A stretch of DNA of 52,925 nucleotides from Enhygromyxa salina (GTDB lineage: Bacteria; Myxococcota_A; Polyangia; Nannocystales; Nannocystaceae), in assembly GCF_002994635.1 (NCBI RefSeq), contig NZ_PVNL01000063.1:1-52925 (forward strand), read 5' to 3'. Below are positions 19,885 to 28,859 of the stretch, piece by piece. The position numbers and the translations under genes were made by a program. The notes below the pieces were generated by a model. It worked only from the letters and a program-made list of their open reading frames with translations. It was not told where the DNA came from and did no database searches. Positions within the stretch are counted from its first letter, which is position 1, and each line of letters starts with the position of its first letter.

Positions 19885-21459
19885 ATGCTGACTTCTTCTT
19901 TGGTGTCCGTCCGAGCCGTGCCCCCTCGCCCCAGGCTCGATCGAGGTGTACTCGACGCGCGCGACGTGCTCGCGCAGCGCGTGCTCGACAGCATCAACGC
20001 CGAGGGGGCGATCATTGGTGAATGCAAGAGCCGCGCGCTCGAGTCAGCGCTGGCGCTGTGCCTGCTGCAGCGCCTGGACATGCACCCGGCCGCGCGCGAG
20101 CGGATCGTTGGCTACCTGCAAGGGCTGTGGTTTCAGGACGACCTCGACCCGTTTCACCACGCGCTGACCGCCAGCGTGCTCGGCTGGGACGCCCGCATCA
20201 CCCCGACCGAGGCGATCGACAACTACCTCGAGGGCTTCGAGCACTTCAGCTCGGATCGCAAGCGGATCCTGTTCACGGTCGTGCTCGGGGCCGTCAGCGG
20301 GCTCGACCTCGACCTCGCGCTGACCGAGCGAGACTTCGCCGCCAAGCCCCCGCACCAGCGCTGGGTGACGGTGTTGATGCGCGCGCTCAAGGTCCTGTAC
20401 TTTGTCGGCCGCGGTCAGCCCGAGCACGTCAGCGACGAAGACGTGAACACGCTGCTGTCGACGCTCGAGTTCGACGCCAGCGGGACCTGGGAGCAATACC
20501 TGCTCGGCCACCTGCTCACGCTGCTGGCCCTCAATGAGATCCCGGCCCACGCCGCGATCGTCAGGCGCTGCGCCAACCAGCTGCTCGGCCACCAGCGCGA
20601 CGACGGCGGGTTCTCGTTCATCACGCGCATGGAGATCTTCGCGACCGCCACCGCCGGGCTCGGCCTCGTCGGTGCCGGGCACGACGGCGCCGCGCTGTAT
20701 CCTGCGGGCGACTTCTTGCTGCGCCATCAGCAGCCTGACGGCGGCTGGGGCTACGCCCAGGGCGTCCGCCAGACCGACGTCGACGACACCGCCTACTGCG
20801 TCGAATTCCTGCGCGCGCTCGATCCCCACCGCTATGCGCCCGCGCTCGCCAGGGCCGAGCAATACATGCTCAGCCTGCAAAACCCCGACGGCGGGTTCCC
20901 GACCTTCACGCGCGGTGCCAGCTCCGAGGTCGCCATGACGGCGGCGGTCCTCAACGCGCTCGCGCCCAGCAAGGATCGCTACCCAACGGTGTTCCGCCGG
21001 GGCATCGAGTACATCATCGCCAGCCAAAACAGTGATGGCACGTTCGAGCGCAGCTGGAGCTGTGCCCACAGCAACGCGATCTTCCGTTCGCTGCTGGCGA
21101 TGCAGGCTCTCCGCGACGGCATGTCCGAGACTGATCGCACAGCCGCCGAACGCCGAGCGATGTCGTATCTGCGCCTCTCCCAGAATGAAAATGGTGGTTG
21201 GGGACACGTAATCGGCGATGAGAGTGATCCCATCAGCAGTGCATACGCGCTCATCACGCTAAGTCATTTTGACGCCGAATTCACGATTGGACGGGGTGTC
21301 GACTACCTCGTTGATCAGCAACAGTGTAATGGTGGATACCTCTCTAGGCCTGATGGTTCGGGACCAAGGCCAATTGCCTACGATGTTCCCGTGCTCGCGG
21401 ATCACTTCGCGCTCATTGCGCTAGATCACATCGTCTCGACCCACCCCCGCGCGATGTAG
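19885..21459 (+). CDS. Class II terpene cyclase (DxDD type)
   Basis: Class II cyclases protonate a prenyl chain with the middle Asp of a DxDD motif. The 524-residue protein has DVDDTA at residues 298-301, identical in form to bacterial copalyl and drimenyl diphosphate synthases. At least six QxxDGG-type QW motifs are spread along it (QRDDGGF, QQPDGGWGY, QNPDGGFPTF, QNSDGTF, QNENGGWGH, QQCNGGYL), giving a beta-gamma double alpha-barrel. There is no DDxxD class I motif, so the product would keep its diphosphate until the HAD enzyme acts. Length matches bacterial labdane-type cyclases. The last ~100 codons are visibly less GC-rich than the rest. The ATG at 19885 is preferred to a TTG at 19879. 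Confidence 0.88.
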   Translation: MLTSSLVSVRAVPPRPRLDRGVLDARDVLAQRVLDSINAEGAIIGECKSRALESALALCLLQRLDMHPAARERIVGYLQGLWFQDDLDPFHHALTASVLGWDARITPTEAIDNYLEGFEHFSSDRKRILFTVVLGAVSGLDLDLALTERDFAAKPPHQRWVTVLMRALKVLYFVGRGQPEHVSDEDVNTLLSTLEFDASGTWEQYLLGHLLTLLALNEIPAHAAIVRRCANQLLGHQRDDGGFSFITRMEIFATATAGLGLVGAGHDGAALYPAGDFLLRHQQPDGGWGYAQGVRQTDVDDTAYCVEFLRALDPHRYAPALARAEQYMLSLQNPDGGFPTFTRGASSEVAMTAAVLNALAPSKDRYPTVFRRGIEYIIASQNSDGTFERSWSCAHSNAIFRSLLAMQALRDGMSETDRTAAERRAMSYLRLSQNENGGWGHVIGDESDPISSAYALITLSHFDAEFTIGRGVDYLVDQQQCNGGYLSRPDGSGPRPIAYDVPVLADHFALIALDHIVSTHPRAM

Positions 21460-21536
21460 ACGAACTTCGGCGGGAACGGCCAAGACTCGCCCCGCCGGGG
21501 TGCTTTTCTGGCACACTCGGGTCGAACGGACAACGC

Positions 21537-21983
21537 ATGGGCGAGTGCGTCTTCAAGTGGATCAAAGACGGGGACCTGATGGTCGCCGTGAACACGGCAG
21601 GCAACATCAGTGATGAGGTCTGGGAGGGCTTCGTCGCTGAGCTCGGCGCCGACGATTTCAAGTATTACATCGGCTGCAGCCTCGGCATTCTCGAGGTCTC
21701 GGCCGCGCAGCGCAAACAGGCGGCGGTCGCCCTGCGCAGCAACAAAGTGGCGGTTGCGATCATCACCGACGACGTGCTCGTGCGGGGTGTGGTCACCGCG
21801 GTCTCGTGGCTCGGTGCCAACGTCAAGTCGTTCGCGTGGAAGGACTTTGATCGGGCGCTCGAGCGCCACGGCATCGAAGATCGCAAAGCGAAGACGATGC
21901 CGGAGATCGAGCGCCTGTGCACCGAAGCGATCGCCGAGGCCGAGGCCCGCAAGCGCAGGCGGCGAGAGCTGCTTCAGCGCTGA
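21537..21983 (+). CDS. Small SpoIIAA/STAS-like hypothetical protein
   Basis: The 148-residue soluble protein alternates strands and helices (DLMVAVNTAGNISDEVW, VAVAIITDDVLVRGVVTAVSWLG) in the manner of SpoIIAA-like/STAS folds and ends in a basic helix (ARKRRRRELL). Proteins of this size and pattern are frequent in myxobacteria and may act in signalling, but no phospho-acceptor site can be named with confidence. The gene overlaps the convergent murJ gene by 10 bp. Confidence 0.7.
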   Translation: MGECVFKWIKDGDLMVAVNTAGNISDEVWEGFVAELGADDFKYYIGCSLGILEVSAAQRKQAAVALRSNKVAVAIITDDVLVRGVVTAVSWLGANVKSFAWKDFDRALERHGIEDRKAKTMPEIERLCTEAIAEAEARKRRRRELLQR

Positions 21984-23602
21984 CCGCCGCGGACTCGTCG
22001 CAGCAGCTTGCTCGGTAGCGCCCACAGCAGCGCGGCGCCGGGGTACGCGAGCGCGCGCAAGATCGCGACATAGGCGAAGAACCCGAGCGGGACGACCAGC
22101 GCGAGCCCGGCCACCCGCAGCGGCCACGCGAACCCGACCACGCCAATGCCCAGCTCGACGCCGTACCAGGCGGCCGCGACCACGCCACCGAGCACCGCGT
22201 TGGCCAGCAGCAGCGCCCCGAGCTGACGCAGGTTCACGCCCGGCAGGGCCCCGACCACCCGACGAAAGCCCAGGCGCAGCACGGCGATGTTGACCAGGGC
22301 GCCGATCGTGGTGCCCAGGGCCAGACCTGGGGCCCCGAATTCCCGCCAGGTCGCCGCGTTGAACCCGATCGTGACAGCGACCGCCGAGAACGAGGCGAGC
22401 AGCGGGATCCGGGGGCGATCGAGCCCGTAGAAGACCGGCGCGAGCACCTTGACCAGGCCGTAGGGCAGCAGCCCGAGCCCGTAGGCGCTGAGCACCATCG
22501 CCGTGGCCGTCGCCTCGGCGTCGCTGAACGAGGCGTAGAGCACCCGCACGACCGGCTCGGCCAGCAACACCAGGCCGACGGTGCTCGCCGTCATCAGCAT
22601 CCACACCGCGCTCACGCCCTCGCCCGCGCTGGCCGCGAACGCCCGCATGTCCTGCTTGGCCGCGTCTTCACTCACGCGCGTGGTCGTGACCGTGGCCAGG
22701 GCGACCGAGAACACCCCGATCGGCAGATAGAAAATGCGAAACGCGTAGCTCAATTGCGCGATCGGGCCGTCGCCCAGTCCAGCGGCGAATCGTGTGTTGA
22801 CGATCACGTTGATGTTCATCGCCGCCAGCCCGAGCACGGCGGGGGCCATCAGCCGGACGATCCGTCGCACGCCGGGATGCGAGAGCAGCCCCCGCAGGCG
22901 CGGGATCGGCCGGTAGCCCAGGCGCCACAGCACGGGCAGCTGCACCGCCGCCTGGACCACGCCCGCGCCCAACGTCGCCGCGCTCCACACCACGATCCCG
23001 GTCGCGTCGTGGGGATCGATCACCAGCAGCCCCGCGCCCGCCAAGATGCTCGCCACGTTGAACATCGCGGGCGCCCAGGCCGGGGCCATGAAGTGCTTTT
23101 GCGCGTTGAGCATGCCCATCCACACCGCGCTCACGCTGATGATCGTCAGCAGCGGCATCATCAGGCGGGTCAGCAGCGCGGCCAGGCGCAGCTTCTCTGC
23201 GGCCGCGGCCGGGCTCAGCTTGCTGCCCTCGAAGTCGTCCGCGATCAGCCCGACGACCTCCTCGGCGAACACCACCCCGAGCACCGACAGGCTGCCTGTC
23301 ACCAACAGCACGCCAGCCAACACCAGGTTGCCCAGCCGATAAGCAGCCTCTTTGTCGGGGGCACCGTCCTCGGCCTTGCCGACCAGCGCGGCGAGAAAGG
23401 TCGGCACGAACGCGCTCGACAGCGCCCCCTCGGCGAACAGATCACGCAGCAGGTTGGGGATCCGAAACGCGACCTGAAACGCGTCGGCGATCGCCCCAAC
23501 CCCAAACAAGTGAGCGAACAAGACCTCGCGCACGAGCCCCAGCACGCGCGAGGCGGCCACGGCGATCGACAGCTTGCCGGAGGTGCGGAGGGTTTCGGGC
23601 AC
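21974..23602 (-). CDS. murJ: Lipid II flippase MurJ (MviN)
   Basis: MurJ moves lipid II across the inner membrane for peptidoglycan synthesis. The 542-residue protein has about fourteen hydrophobic spans and begins with SRVLGLVREVLFAHLFGVG..ADAFQVAFRIPNLLRDLFAEGALSSAFVP, the best conserved stretch of the MviN family, containing the Arg and Asp residues of the central cavity. The start is a GTG at 23602. A short gap (33 bp) separates it from truA, which lies upstream on the same strand, so they may share a transcript. Confidence 0.93.
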   Translation of the reverse strand: MPETLRTSGKLSIAVAASRVLGLVREVLFAHLFGVGAIADAFQVAFRIPNLLRDLFAEGALSSAFVPTFLAALVGKAEDGAPDKEAAYRLGNLVLAGVLLVTGSLSVLGVVFAEEVVGLIADDFEGSKLSPAAAAEKLRLAALLTRLMMPLLTIISVSAVWMGMLNAQKHFMAPAWAPAMFNVASILAGAGLLVIDPHDATGIVVWSAATLGAGVVQAAVQLPVLWRLGYRPIPRLRGLLSHPGVRRIVRLMAPAVLGLAAMNINVIVNTRFAAGLGDGPIAQLSYAFRIFYLPIGVFSVALATVTTTRVSEDAAKQDMRAFAASAGEGVSAVWMLMTASTVGLVLLAEPVVRVLYASFSDAEATATAMVLSAYGLGLLPYGLVKVLAPVFYGLDRPRIPLLASFSAVAVTIGFNAATWREFGAPGLALGTTIGALVNIAVLRLGFRRVVGALPGVNLRQLGALLLANAVLGGVVAAAWYGVELGIGVVGFAWPLRVAGLALVVPLGFFAYVAILRALAYPGAALLWALPSKLLRRVRGGQR

Positions 23603-23635
23603 AGGCGGTGGTGGGGAGTCTGACGACGTCCGAGC

Positions 23636-24541
23636 TCAGCGCGAAAAATCCCGCGGAATTGGTGCGGTGGCCAGCTCTGGGCGCCGCGCCGGGTCCAGCT
23701 GGGACCAGCGACCACCGAGCTCGCGCGGCCACAGCACCTCGATCAGCGTCAGCCCGCGGGCGGGCGCGGTCGGCCCGGCGCGGGCCCGGTCACCCTCGCG
23801 GAGCAGCTCGTCGAGCCGGGCCAGGTCGAGCTGCCCGCGGCCAACGGCGCATAGGGTCCCGACCAGGATCCGCACCATGTTCTTCAAGAAGGCGTCGCCG
23901 CAGACATCGATCTCGACCACCGCGGGCTCATCCGGCGCTTCGATCCGGCCGGTGTCCCACGCGAGCGGATCGATCTGCGCCAGCGTGTGAACCCCGATCT
24001 CGATCGAGCGCAGCCGCCGAACGGTGGTCTTGGCCTGGCAGTCGCGCGCGCGAAACCCCGCGAAGTCGTGCTCGCCGATCAGCCGCTGCGCGCCCGCGCG
24101 CATGGGCTCGAGTGCCAGCGGCCGCGGCAGGTGCCACTCGTAGCGCTCGGTCAGCGGATCTCGCAGCGAGGTCACGCGGATCCGGTAGCGGTAGCGCTTG
24201 CCGAGGTTGTGAAACCGAGGGTTGAGCGGTACCGCGTCGGGGCTGTCCGCCGCCCAGGCCGCGAGCGCGACCATGTCCCGGGGCAGCTGCGCGGCCAGTC
24301 CCAGCAGCAGCCCGCGAGGTGGGATCTCGAACGGCGGATCGAACGCGACGAGCTGCCCACGCGCGTGCACGCCCGCGTCGGTCCGGCTCGCGCCGCGGGT
24401 CAGCAGCTCCTGCTTGTACAGCCGCGACAGCGCCCGCTCGAGCTCACCTTGAACCGTCCGCACCGCGCCGCCTGGCCCGGTCTGGCGGGCGAATCCATGA
24501 AACCCGGTGCCGTCATAGGCGAGGCGCAAGAGCACGGCCAT
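23636..24541 (-). CDS. truA: tRNA pseudouridine(38-40) synthase TruA
   Basis: TruA makes pseudouridine at positions 38-40 of the tRNA anticodon arm. The 301-residue protein shows LRLAYDGTGFHGFARQ at the N-terminus, the catalytic Asp55 in SRTDAGVHARGQ, KRYRYRI in the middle and FLKNMVRILVGTL near the C-terminus, all family signatures. The ATG at 24541 is the first in frame before the fold. It is divergent from pssA with a 117-bp gap. Confidence 0.94.
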   Translation of the reverse strand: MAVLLRLAYDGTGFHGFARQTGPGGAVRTVQGELERALSRLYKQELLTRGASRTDAGVHARGQLVAFDPPFEIPPRGLLLGLAAQLPRDMVALAAWAADSPDAVPLNPRFHNLGKRYRYRIRVTSLRDPLTERYEWHLPRPLALEPMRAGAQRLIGEHDFAGFRARDCQAKTTVRRLRSIEIGVHTLAQIDPLAWDTGRIEAPDEPAVVEIDVCGDAFLKNMVRILVGTLCAVGRGQLDLARLDELLREGDRARAGPTAPARGLTLIEVLWPRELGGRWSQLDPARRPELATAPIPRDFSR

Positions 24542-24658
24542 GCGCGGGACTCTACCGCGCCCGCCGGGCCGCGCTGGGGGCCGGGCCGACAAAACCGTCG
24601 CGGCCCTGGCGACGCTCCCGTACGCTGGGGCGCCCGAGGTTCGGGGCCCAGACCTGGC

Positions 24659-25561
24659 GTGGACTTCCGCAAGACCTACTTCATCCTGCCCAACTTGTTC
24701 ACGCTCGCCAGCGTGTTCTGCGGGCTGTACAGCATCGTGCTCACCGCCAGGCTCGGCCACGACGGCGGCTCGAGCGACGAGGAGCTGCTCTACAAGGCCG
24801 CGCTGGCGATCGTGCTGGGGCTGCTGTTCGACGGCGCCGACGGTCGGATCGCGCGGCTGACCAAGACCCAGTCGGACCTCGGCGTGCAGCTCGACAGCCT
24901 CGCCGACGTGATCACCTTTGGGGTCGCGCCCGCGATCTTGGTGTACCGCTGGGGCTTGCTGGAGCTCGGGCACGCTGGGCTGTTCGTGGCCTTCGTGTTC
25001 ACCGCCTGCGGCGCGCTGCGGCTGGCCCGCTTCAACGTGCTCGAGATGCGCGAGCAGCAGGCCAAGGCCGCGAGCAAGGCCGCGGGTGAGCCGCCCGCCG
25101 ACGCCGCCACGACCAAGAAGAAGCCCGCGCAATTCATCGGATTGCCGATCCCGATCGCCGCCAACATGATCGTCGCGCTGGTCCTCGCCAACCACGCGGT
25201 CGGCGTGACCGAGGTCAGCAACCACGCAGCGATCGCGGGCTTCGTGCTGGTCCTGAGCTACCTGATGATCAGTCGGGTTCGGTTTCGATCTTTCAAGGAT
25301 CTGACCCTCACCAAGCGCAGCGTCACCGTCATCGTGTTGGTGCTCGCGCTCTCGGTCGTCACGTTCCTGCGCGTCAACGGGCCGGCCGTGTTGATCGGCA
25401 TGCTGAGCCTGTTCGTGGTGCTGGGGCTCGCCGAGGAGGTCGTGTTCTATCGTCGCCGCCGTCGCGAAGAGCTGGCTGAGACGCGCGCCGACGAGCCCGA
25501 CGACGACGAGCACGAGGTCCTCGAGGAGCTCGGTGCCGAACCGGTAGAGACGGCCAAATAG
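24659..25561 (+). CDS. pssA: CDP-diacylglycerol-serine O-phosphatidyltransferase
   Basis: PssA makes phosphatidylserine, the precursor of phosphatidylethanolamine. The 300-residue membrane protein has a perfect CDP-alcohol phosphatidyltransferase motif: Asp58, Asp61-Gly62, Ala65-Arg66, Gly75, Asp79 and Asp83. FIGLPIPIAAN after an Ala/Lys-rich loop is typical of the archaeal/Bacillus-type (subclass II) serine enzyme. The C-terminus carries a long acidic tail (about residues 275-300) that is not part of the enzyme core. The start is a GTG at 24659 (MDFRKTYFILPN); no ATG is better placed. Confidence 0.92.
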   Translation: MDFRKTYFILPNLFTLASVFCGLYSIVLTARLGHDGGSSDEELLYKAALAIVLGLLFDGADGRIARLTKTQSDLGVQLDSLADVITFGVAPAILVYRWGLLELGHAGLFVAFVFTACGALRLARFNVLEMREQQAKAASKAAGEPPADAATTKKKPAQFIGLPIPIAANMIVALVLANHAVGVTEVSNHAAIAGFVLVLSYLMISRVRFRSFKDLTLTKRSVTVIVLVLALSVVTFLRVNGPAVLIGMLSLFVVLGLAEEVVFYRRRRREELAETRADEPDDDEHEVLEELGAEPVETAK

Positions 25562-25562
25562 G

Positions 25563-26126
25563 CTAAAACGCGTCGCGGTAGAGGGCGTCGACGTCGAGCT
25601 CGATGCCGAGCGGCTCGATCGCCAGGCGCTCCCCTGCCACGCCCTCGTGGATGACCCAGCGGCCGTCCGCGTCGCAGACCTGCAGCTCGACGCGCGGACG
25701 ATCCTGGGCGACGAGCAGGTAGGCCTTCAACGCGGGGATCTTGCGGTAGTTCGAAGCTTTCAGCCCACGGTCGTAGGCCTCGGTCGAGCTCGACAGGACC
25801 TCGACGATCAGCTTGGGATTGAGGAGCGCGTGGTCGTCCCCGGCGGCGGTCTCGGGCGGACCGCAGACGGAGATGTCTGGATAGGTGTCGACATCCGCGG
25901 CCTCCACACGCACGCGCGCGTCTGCGGACAGCACACGGCAGGGTCCGCCCTCGAGCGCGAGGCGCAGCTGGTGCACGATCTCGGCGCAGAGGCGACTGTG
26001 CTCGAGAGTCCTTCCCGCCATCGCAAACACCTCGCCGGCGATGTACTCGTGCTTGACCTCGGACTCGCGCTCGAAGGCGCAGTACTCGGCGTAGGTCATG
26101 TGCAAGTTCGCCGCTTCGCCGCTCAT
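25563..26126 (-). CDS. Uma2 family (DUF820) putative PD-(D/E)xK nuclease
   Basis: Uma2 proteins have a PD-(D/E)xK restriction-endonuclease fold, but their biological role is unresolved. The 187-residue protein is full length for the family. It shows KHEYIAGEVFAMAG, then Asp84 in YPDISV, Glu109 in KLIVEVLSSST, and Asp119/Lys123 before the conserved Tyr127 and KAYLLV strand. The family is often present in many copies in multicellular bacteria. It converges on pssA with a 1-bp gap. Confidence 0.88.
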   Translation of the reverse strand: MSGEAANLHMTYAEYCAFERESEVKHEYIAGEVFAMAGRTLEHSRLCAEIVHQLRLALEGGPCRVLSADARVRVEAADVDTYPDISVCGPPETAAGDDHALLNPKLIVEVLSSSTEAYDRGLKASNYRKIPALKAYLLVAQDRPRVELQVCDADGRWVIHEGVAGERLAIEPLGIELDVDALYRDAF

Positions 26127-26190
26127 GCCTCGACTCTAGCACCTAGAACGCCAAGCAGCCCCGTCGGCGCGAGCGACGTCGGCCAGTTCA

Positions 26191-27357
26191 CTACATCCGC
26201 ACGAGCCCGGTCCCGGCTGTGTCCAGCACCCGCGTGGTCCCGTCGAGATCGATCGCGACCAAGCCTTCGCTGGACACACCCACCAGGTGCTCGGCGTCGA
26301 GCCAGCGCAGGTCGCTGGCCTGGGGCAGCTGCTTGGCCGCCGCCTCGTCTGGGCCGGAGCCGACGTAGTGCCCGCCCTCGCGCTCGTAGATCGCCCGCGC
26401 GCCATCGGGCGCGACCACGGGCCGCTGGATGGCCGCGAAGCCGGCCCGGGGTGACAGCGGCTTGGGGTCCCCGCCTGCGAACGGTACGACGAGGATCTGG
26501 CTGATGCTGGCGCTCAGATCATCGCCGCTGGAATTCCACGCCAGCCAGGCACCCGAGACGTGGAGCTGACCGAACCCGTAGCCCTCGTTCGACGTCCGCA
26601 GCAGCTTGGCCGGGCCCGGCTCGATCGGGTACTGGCGCAGCTCGTACTTCGCCTGGCTGACGTACACGTTGTCGATCACGCCCTTCGAGTCTGGCGTCCA
26701 GCCGTGGTAGCCCTCGATGTGTGCCGCGCGGGTCAGCGCGAGATCGCTGACCCGCAGGACCGCAAATCCATACTCGAGCCCGGTCGGCAGCGGCAGCGGT
26801 GACTCGTCTTCGTAGCTCGGCTCGTCGAGCGCGACCACCAGCGTAGAGCTGTCGGGCGACCACTCCGAAAAGCCCAGCTCCGCCGCGACGATCCAATCAT
26901 CGACGGTCGGCGGCATCTTGGTGATCTGGTGGGTTTGGGCGCCCGCGGTCGTGAATTCGGCGATCCACAGATCCGGGCCCTCGGTGTAGGCCAGCCAGCG
27001 ACCGTCCGGCGAGATCGTTGGCGTGGAGTCGCCGTGCCCGACCGTGCCCGTGCCGTCGTCCTCGCCCGAGGTCTCGAGGCCGAGCGCTCGCGCCTGGGTT
27101 CCATCGGGCTCGACCCGCCACAGCTGCGCGCCGACGTAGTAGACGATCGGCTGGGCCGGGGCCTCGCTCGCGGGCTCGGCTGGCTCGGCTGGCTCGGCTG
27201 GCTCGACTGGCTCGTCCGGGCTGGGCGCTGGCTCGGCGGGCGTCTCGGACTTCGCCGCCGGCTGGGCGTCGGGCGCGGGGGTCGAGCGCTGGCACGCGCC
27301 GAGCGACGCGGCGAAGAGCGAGCACACAGCGAGCGAGGTGATGGGACGCAGCATCAC
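26191..27357 (-). CDS. Lipoprotein with TolB/WD40-like beta-propeller
   Basis: The 388-residue protein has a lipoprotein signal (Cys about residue 22 in SLGAC), a Pro/Ala/Glu-rich linker with a PAEPAEPAEPAE repeat (about 45-65) and then a propeller whose blades carry the TolB/PD40 pattern (TPTISPDGRWLAYTEGPDLWI, FSEWSPDSSTLVV, HGWTPDSKGVI, APDGARAIYERE). Such propellers bind other envelope proteins or ligands. It is probably anchored to the outer membrane; the partner is unknown. No operon partner is evident. Confidence 0.82.
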   Translation of the reverse strand: MMLRPITSLAVCSLFAASLGACQRSTPAPDAQPAAKSETPAEPAPSPDEPVEPAEPAEPAEPASEAPAQPIVYYVGAQLWRVEPDGTQARALGLETSGEDDGTGTVGHGDSTPTISPDGRWLAYTEGPDLWIAEFTTAGAQTHQITKMPPTVDDWIVAAELGFSEWSPDSSTLVVALDEPSYEDESPLPLPTGLEYGFAVLRVSDLALTRAAHIEGYHGWTPDSKGVIDNVYVSQAKYELRQYPIEPGPAKLLRTSNEGYGFGQLHVSGAWLAWNSSGDDLSASISQILVVPFAGGDPKPLSPRAGFAAIQRPVVAPDGARAIYEREGGHYVGSGPDEAAAKQLPQASDLRWLDAEHLVGVSSEGLVAIDLDGTTRVLDTAGTGLVRM

Positions 27358-27373
27358 TGACAGATACCAGATC

Positions 27374-28750
27374 TCACGCCGACCGGACCGGACGCGTGAA
27401 CAACGACAGCACGATCACCACGATCACGGGCACCAGCGCGGACTCGAGCGCAAACGCGTACCCCCCAGTCGCGCTTCTCGACCACGCCAACATCGACGGC
27501 CCAAGCGCGCCGCTGAGCACCATGCACATCATCTGCGCGCCCGAGATCGCGCCGAGGTGTGCACGACCAAAGTAGTGGGGCAGCGCGACCGTGGACAGGA
27601 TCACCGAGACTCCGCCCGCGAAGCCGATCCCCCCGATCATCGCCCACTGGGCCGTCGCGGTGCCCAGGTTCGCGGCCCCGAGCATGCCCACACCCTCGGC
27701 CACCATCATGCCCGCCAGCAGCCAGCGCATGTCGAAGCGATCGGCGGCGAGACCCGACAGCCACACGATGACCATGGTGATCACCGCCATCGGCAAGAAC
27801 AGCTTCACGACCTCCGCCTCGGCGTAGCCGGCCACGGCGCCGAGATCCACGATGTGAAACGCGAGCCCCGTCGTCATCAGGGTGTGTAGTGACAGCGCCA
27901 GCGTGACCGTCCAAAACGGCAGCGTGCGGATCGCCTGGCCACGCGTGACGTCTTCGGGCGGCGGCGCGATCCGGGTCTCCACTTGCTGCGGCTCGGTGAG
28001 CGGCTGGTCACCGTCCATGAGCAGCCCGCAGCTCTCCGGGTTGTCCCGATACAGCACCCACGCCACCAGCGTCATCCCGACCCCGACCGCCAGCGCCAGC
28101 GCCCACCAGGTCTCTCGCCAGCCGATCGCCTGAATCAGCGCGCTAAAGCCGATCGGTGCGATCGCAAATCCAAATCCAACGATCGCCCCGGCCAGCGCGA
28201 CCACCAGCCCGCGGCGCCGCGCGAACCACTTGGCGATCATCGTGCGGCTGACCATCGTGAGCATGCCCTGCGTCGCCAACTTCAGACTGACGAACGCGAT
28301 CGACAGCAGCGAGAACATGAACATCAGCTGGGCGGCCGGCGAGTCGGCGAACCAATCGACCGACCACTCGAATATCGGCGCCGTCGCCGTCAGCAACACC
28401 AAGGTCGCGCCCAGGCACATGCACGCGAGCATCGCGGTTGGCCGCGCGCCCCAGCGATCGAGCAGCTTGCCGCCGTAGGGCAACAACAGCGCGCAGCCCA
28501 CCGTCCCCAGCATATAGGTGTTGCTCAATTGCAGGCGCGTCAGCCCGCTCGCCGCGATCAGGTGATCCGTGAACACAGCAAAGCCCGTCGACTGACCAGG
28601 GACGCTGGCCAGGACCCCGAGGATCGCGCCCACGACCACCACGTAGCCGTAGAAGAACGGCAGCCGCCGCGGCGAGATCGGATGATCCGGGTCGAAGATA
28701 CGGCGCATGCCCGAGCTGGGCTGCCGACCCGATTGGGGCGTGTCCGTCAT
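27374..28750 (-). CDS. MFS transporter
   Basis: A 458-residue major facilitator with about twelve spans. Seen are the loop-2 motif DRWGARPTA (GxLaDRxGxR-like), LAADRFDMRW between the sixth-plus spans, and long N-terminal hydrophilic residues. The pattern resembles the oxalate/formate antiporter or monocarboxylate group more than drug pumps, but the substrate cannot be fixed. It ends 17 bp from the end of the propeller gene and lies divergent to the SDR gene. Confidence 0.88.
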   Translation of the reverse strand: MTDTPQSGRQPSSGMRRIFDPDHPISPRRLPFFYGYVVVVGAILGVLASVPGQSTGFAVFTDHLIAASGLTRLQLSNTYMLGTVGCALLLPYGGKLLDRWGARPTAMLACMCLGATLVLLTATAPIFEWSVDWFADSPAAQLMFMFSLLSIAFVSLKLATQGMLTMVSRTMIAKWFARRRGLVVALAGAIVGFGFAIAPIGFSALIQAIGWRETWWALALAVGVGMTLVAWVLYRDNPESCGLLMDGDQPLTEPQQVETRIAPPPEDVTRGQAIRTLPFWTVTLALSLHTLMTTGLAFHIVDLGAVAGYAEAEVVKLFLPMAVITMVIVWLSGLAADRFDMRWLLAGMMVAEGVGMLGAANLGTATAQWAMIGGIGFAGGVSVILSTVALPHYFGRAHLGAISGAQMMCMVLSGALGPSMLAWSRSATGGYAFALESALVPVIVVIVLSLFTRPVRSA

Positions 28751-28859
28751 GGTGGGCAGTCGCGGCAGCGTGCCACCAGCGGCCCGTCGAAGCTAGCTGT
28801 GCTCGGGCGCCCGTGGTGCGACCTGGTGAATTCCCCGCCGACATGGCAGGACTGACGCC

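Noticed and set aside
19142..21459. HAD/terpene cyclase pair as supplier for the RiPP locus
   Set aside because: It lies about 16 kb away with housekeeping genes between; no shared regulation is visible.
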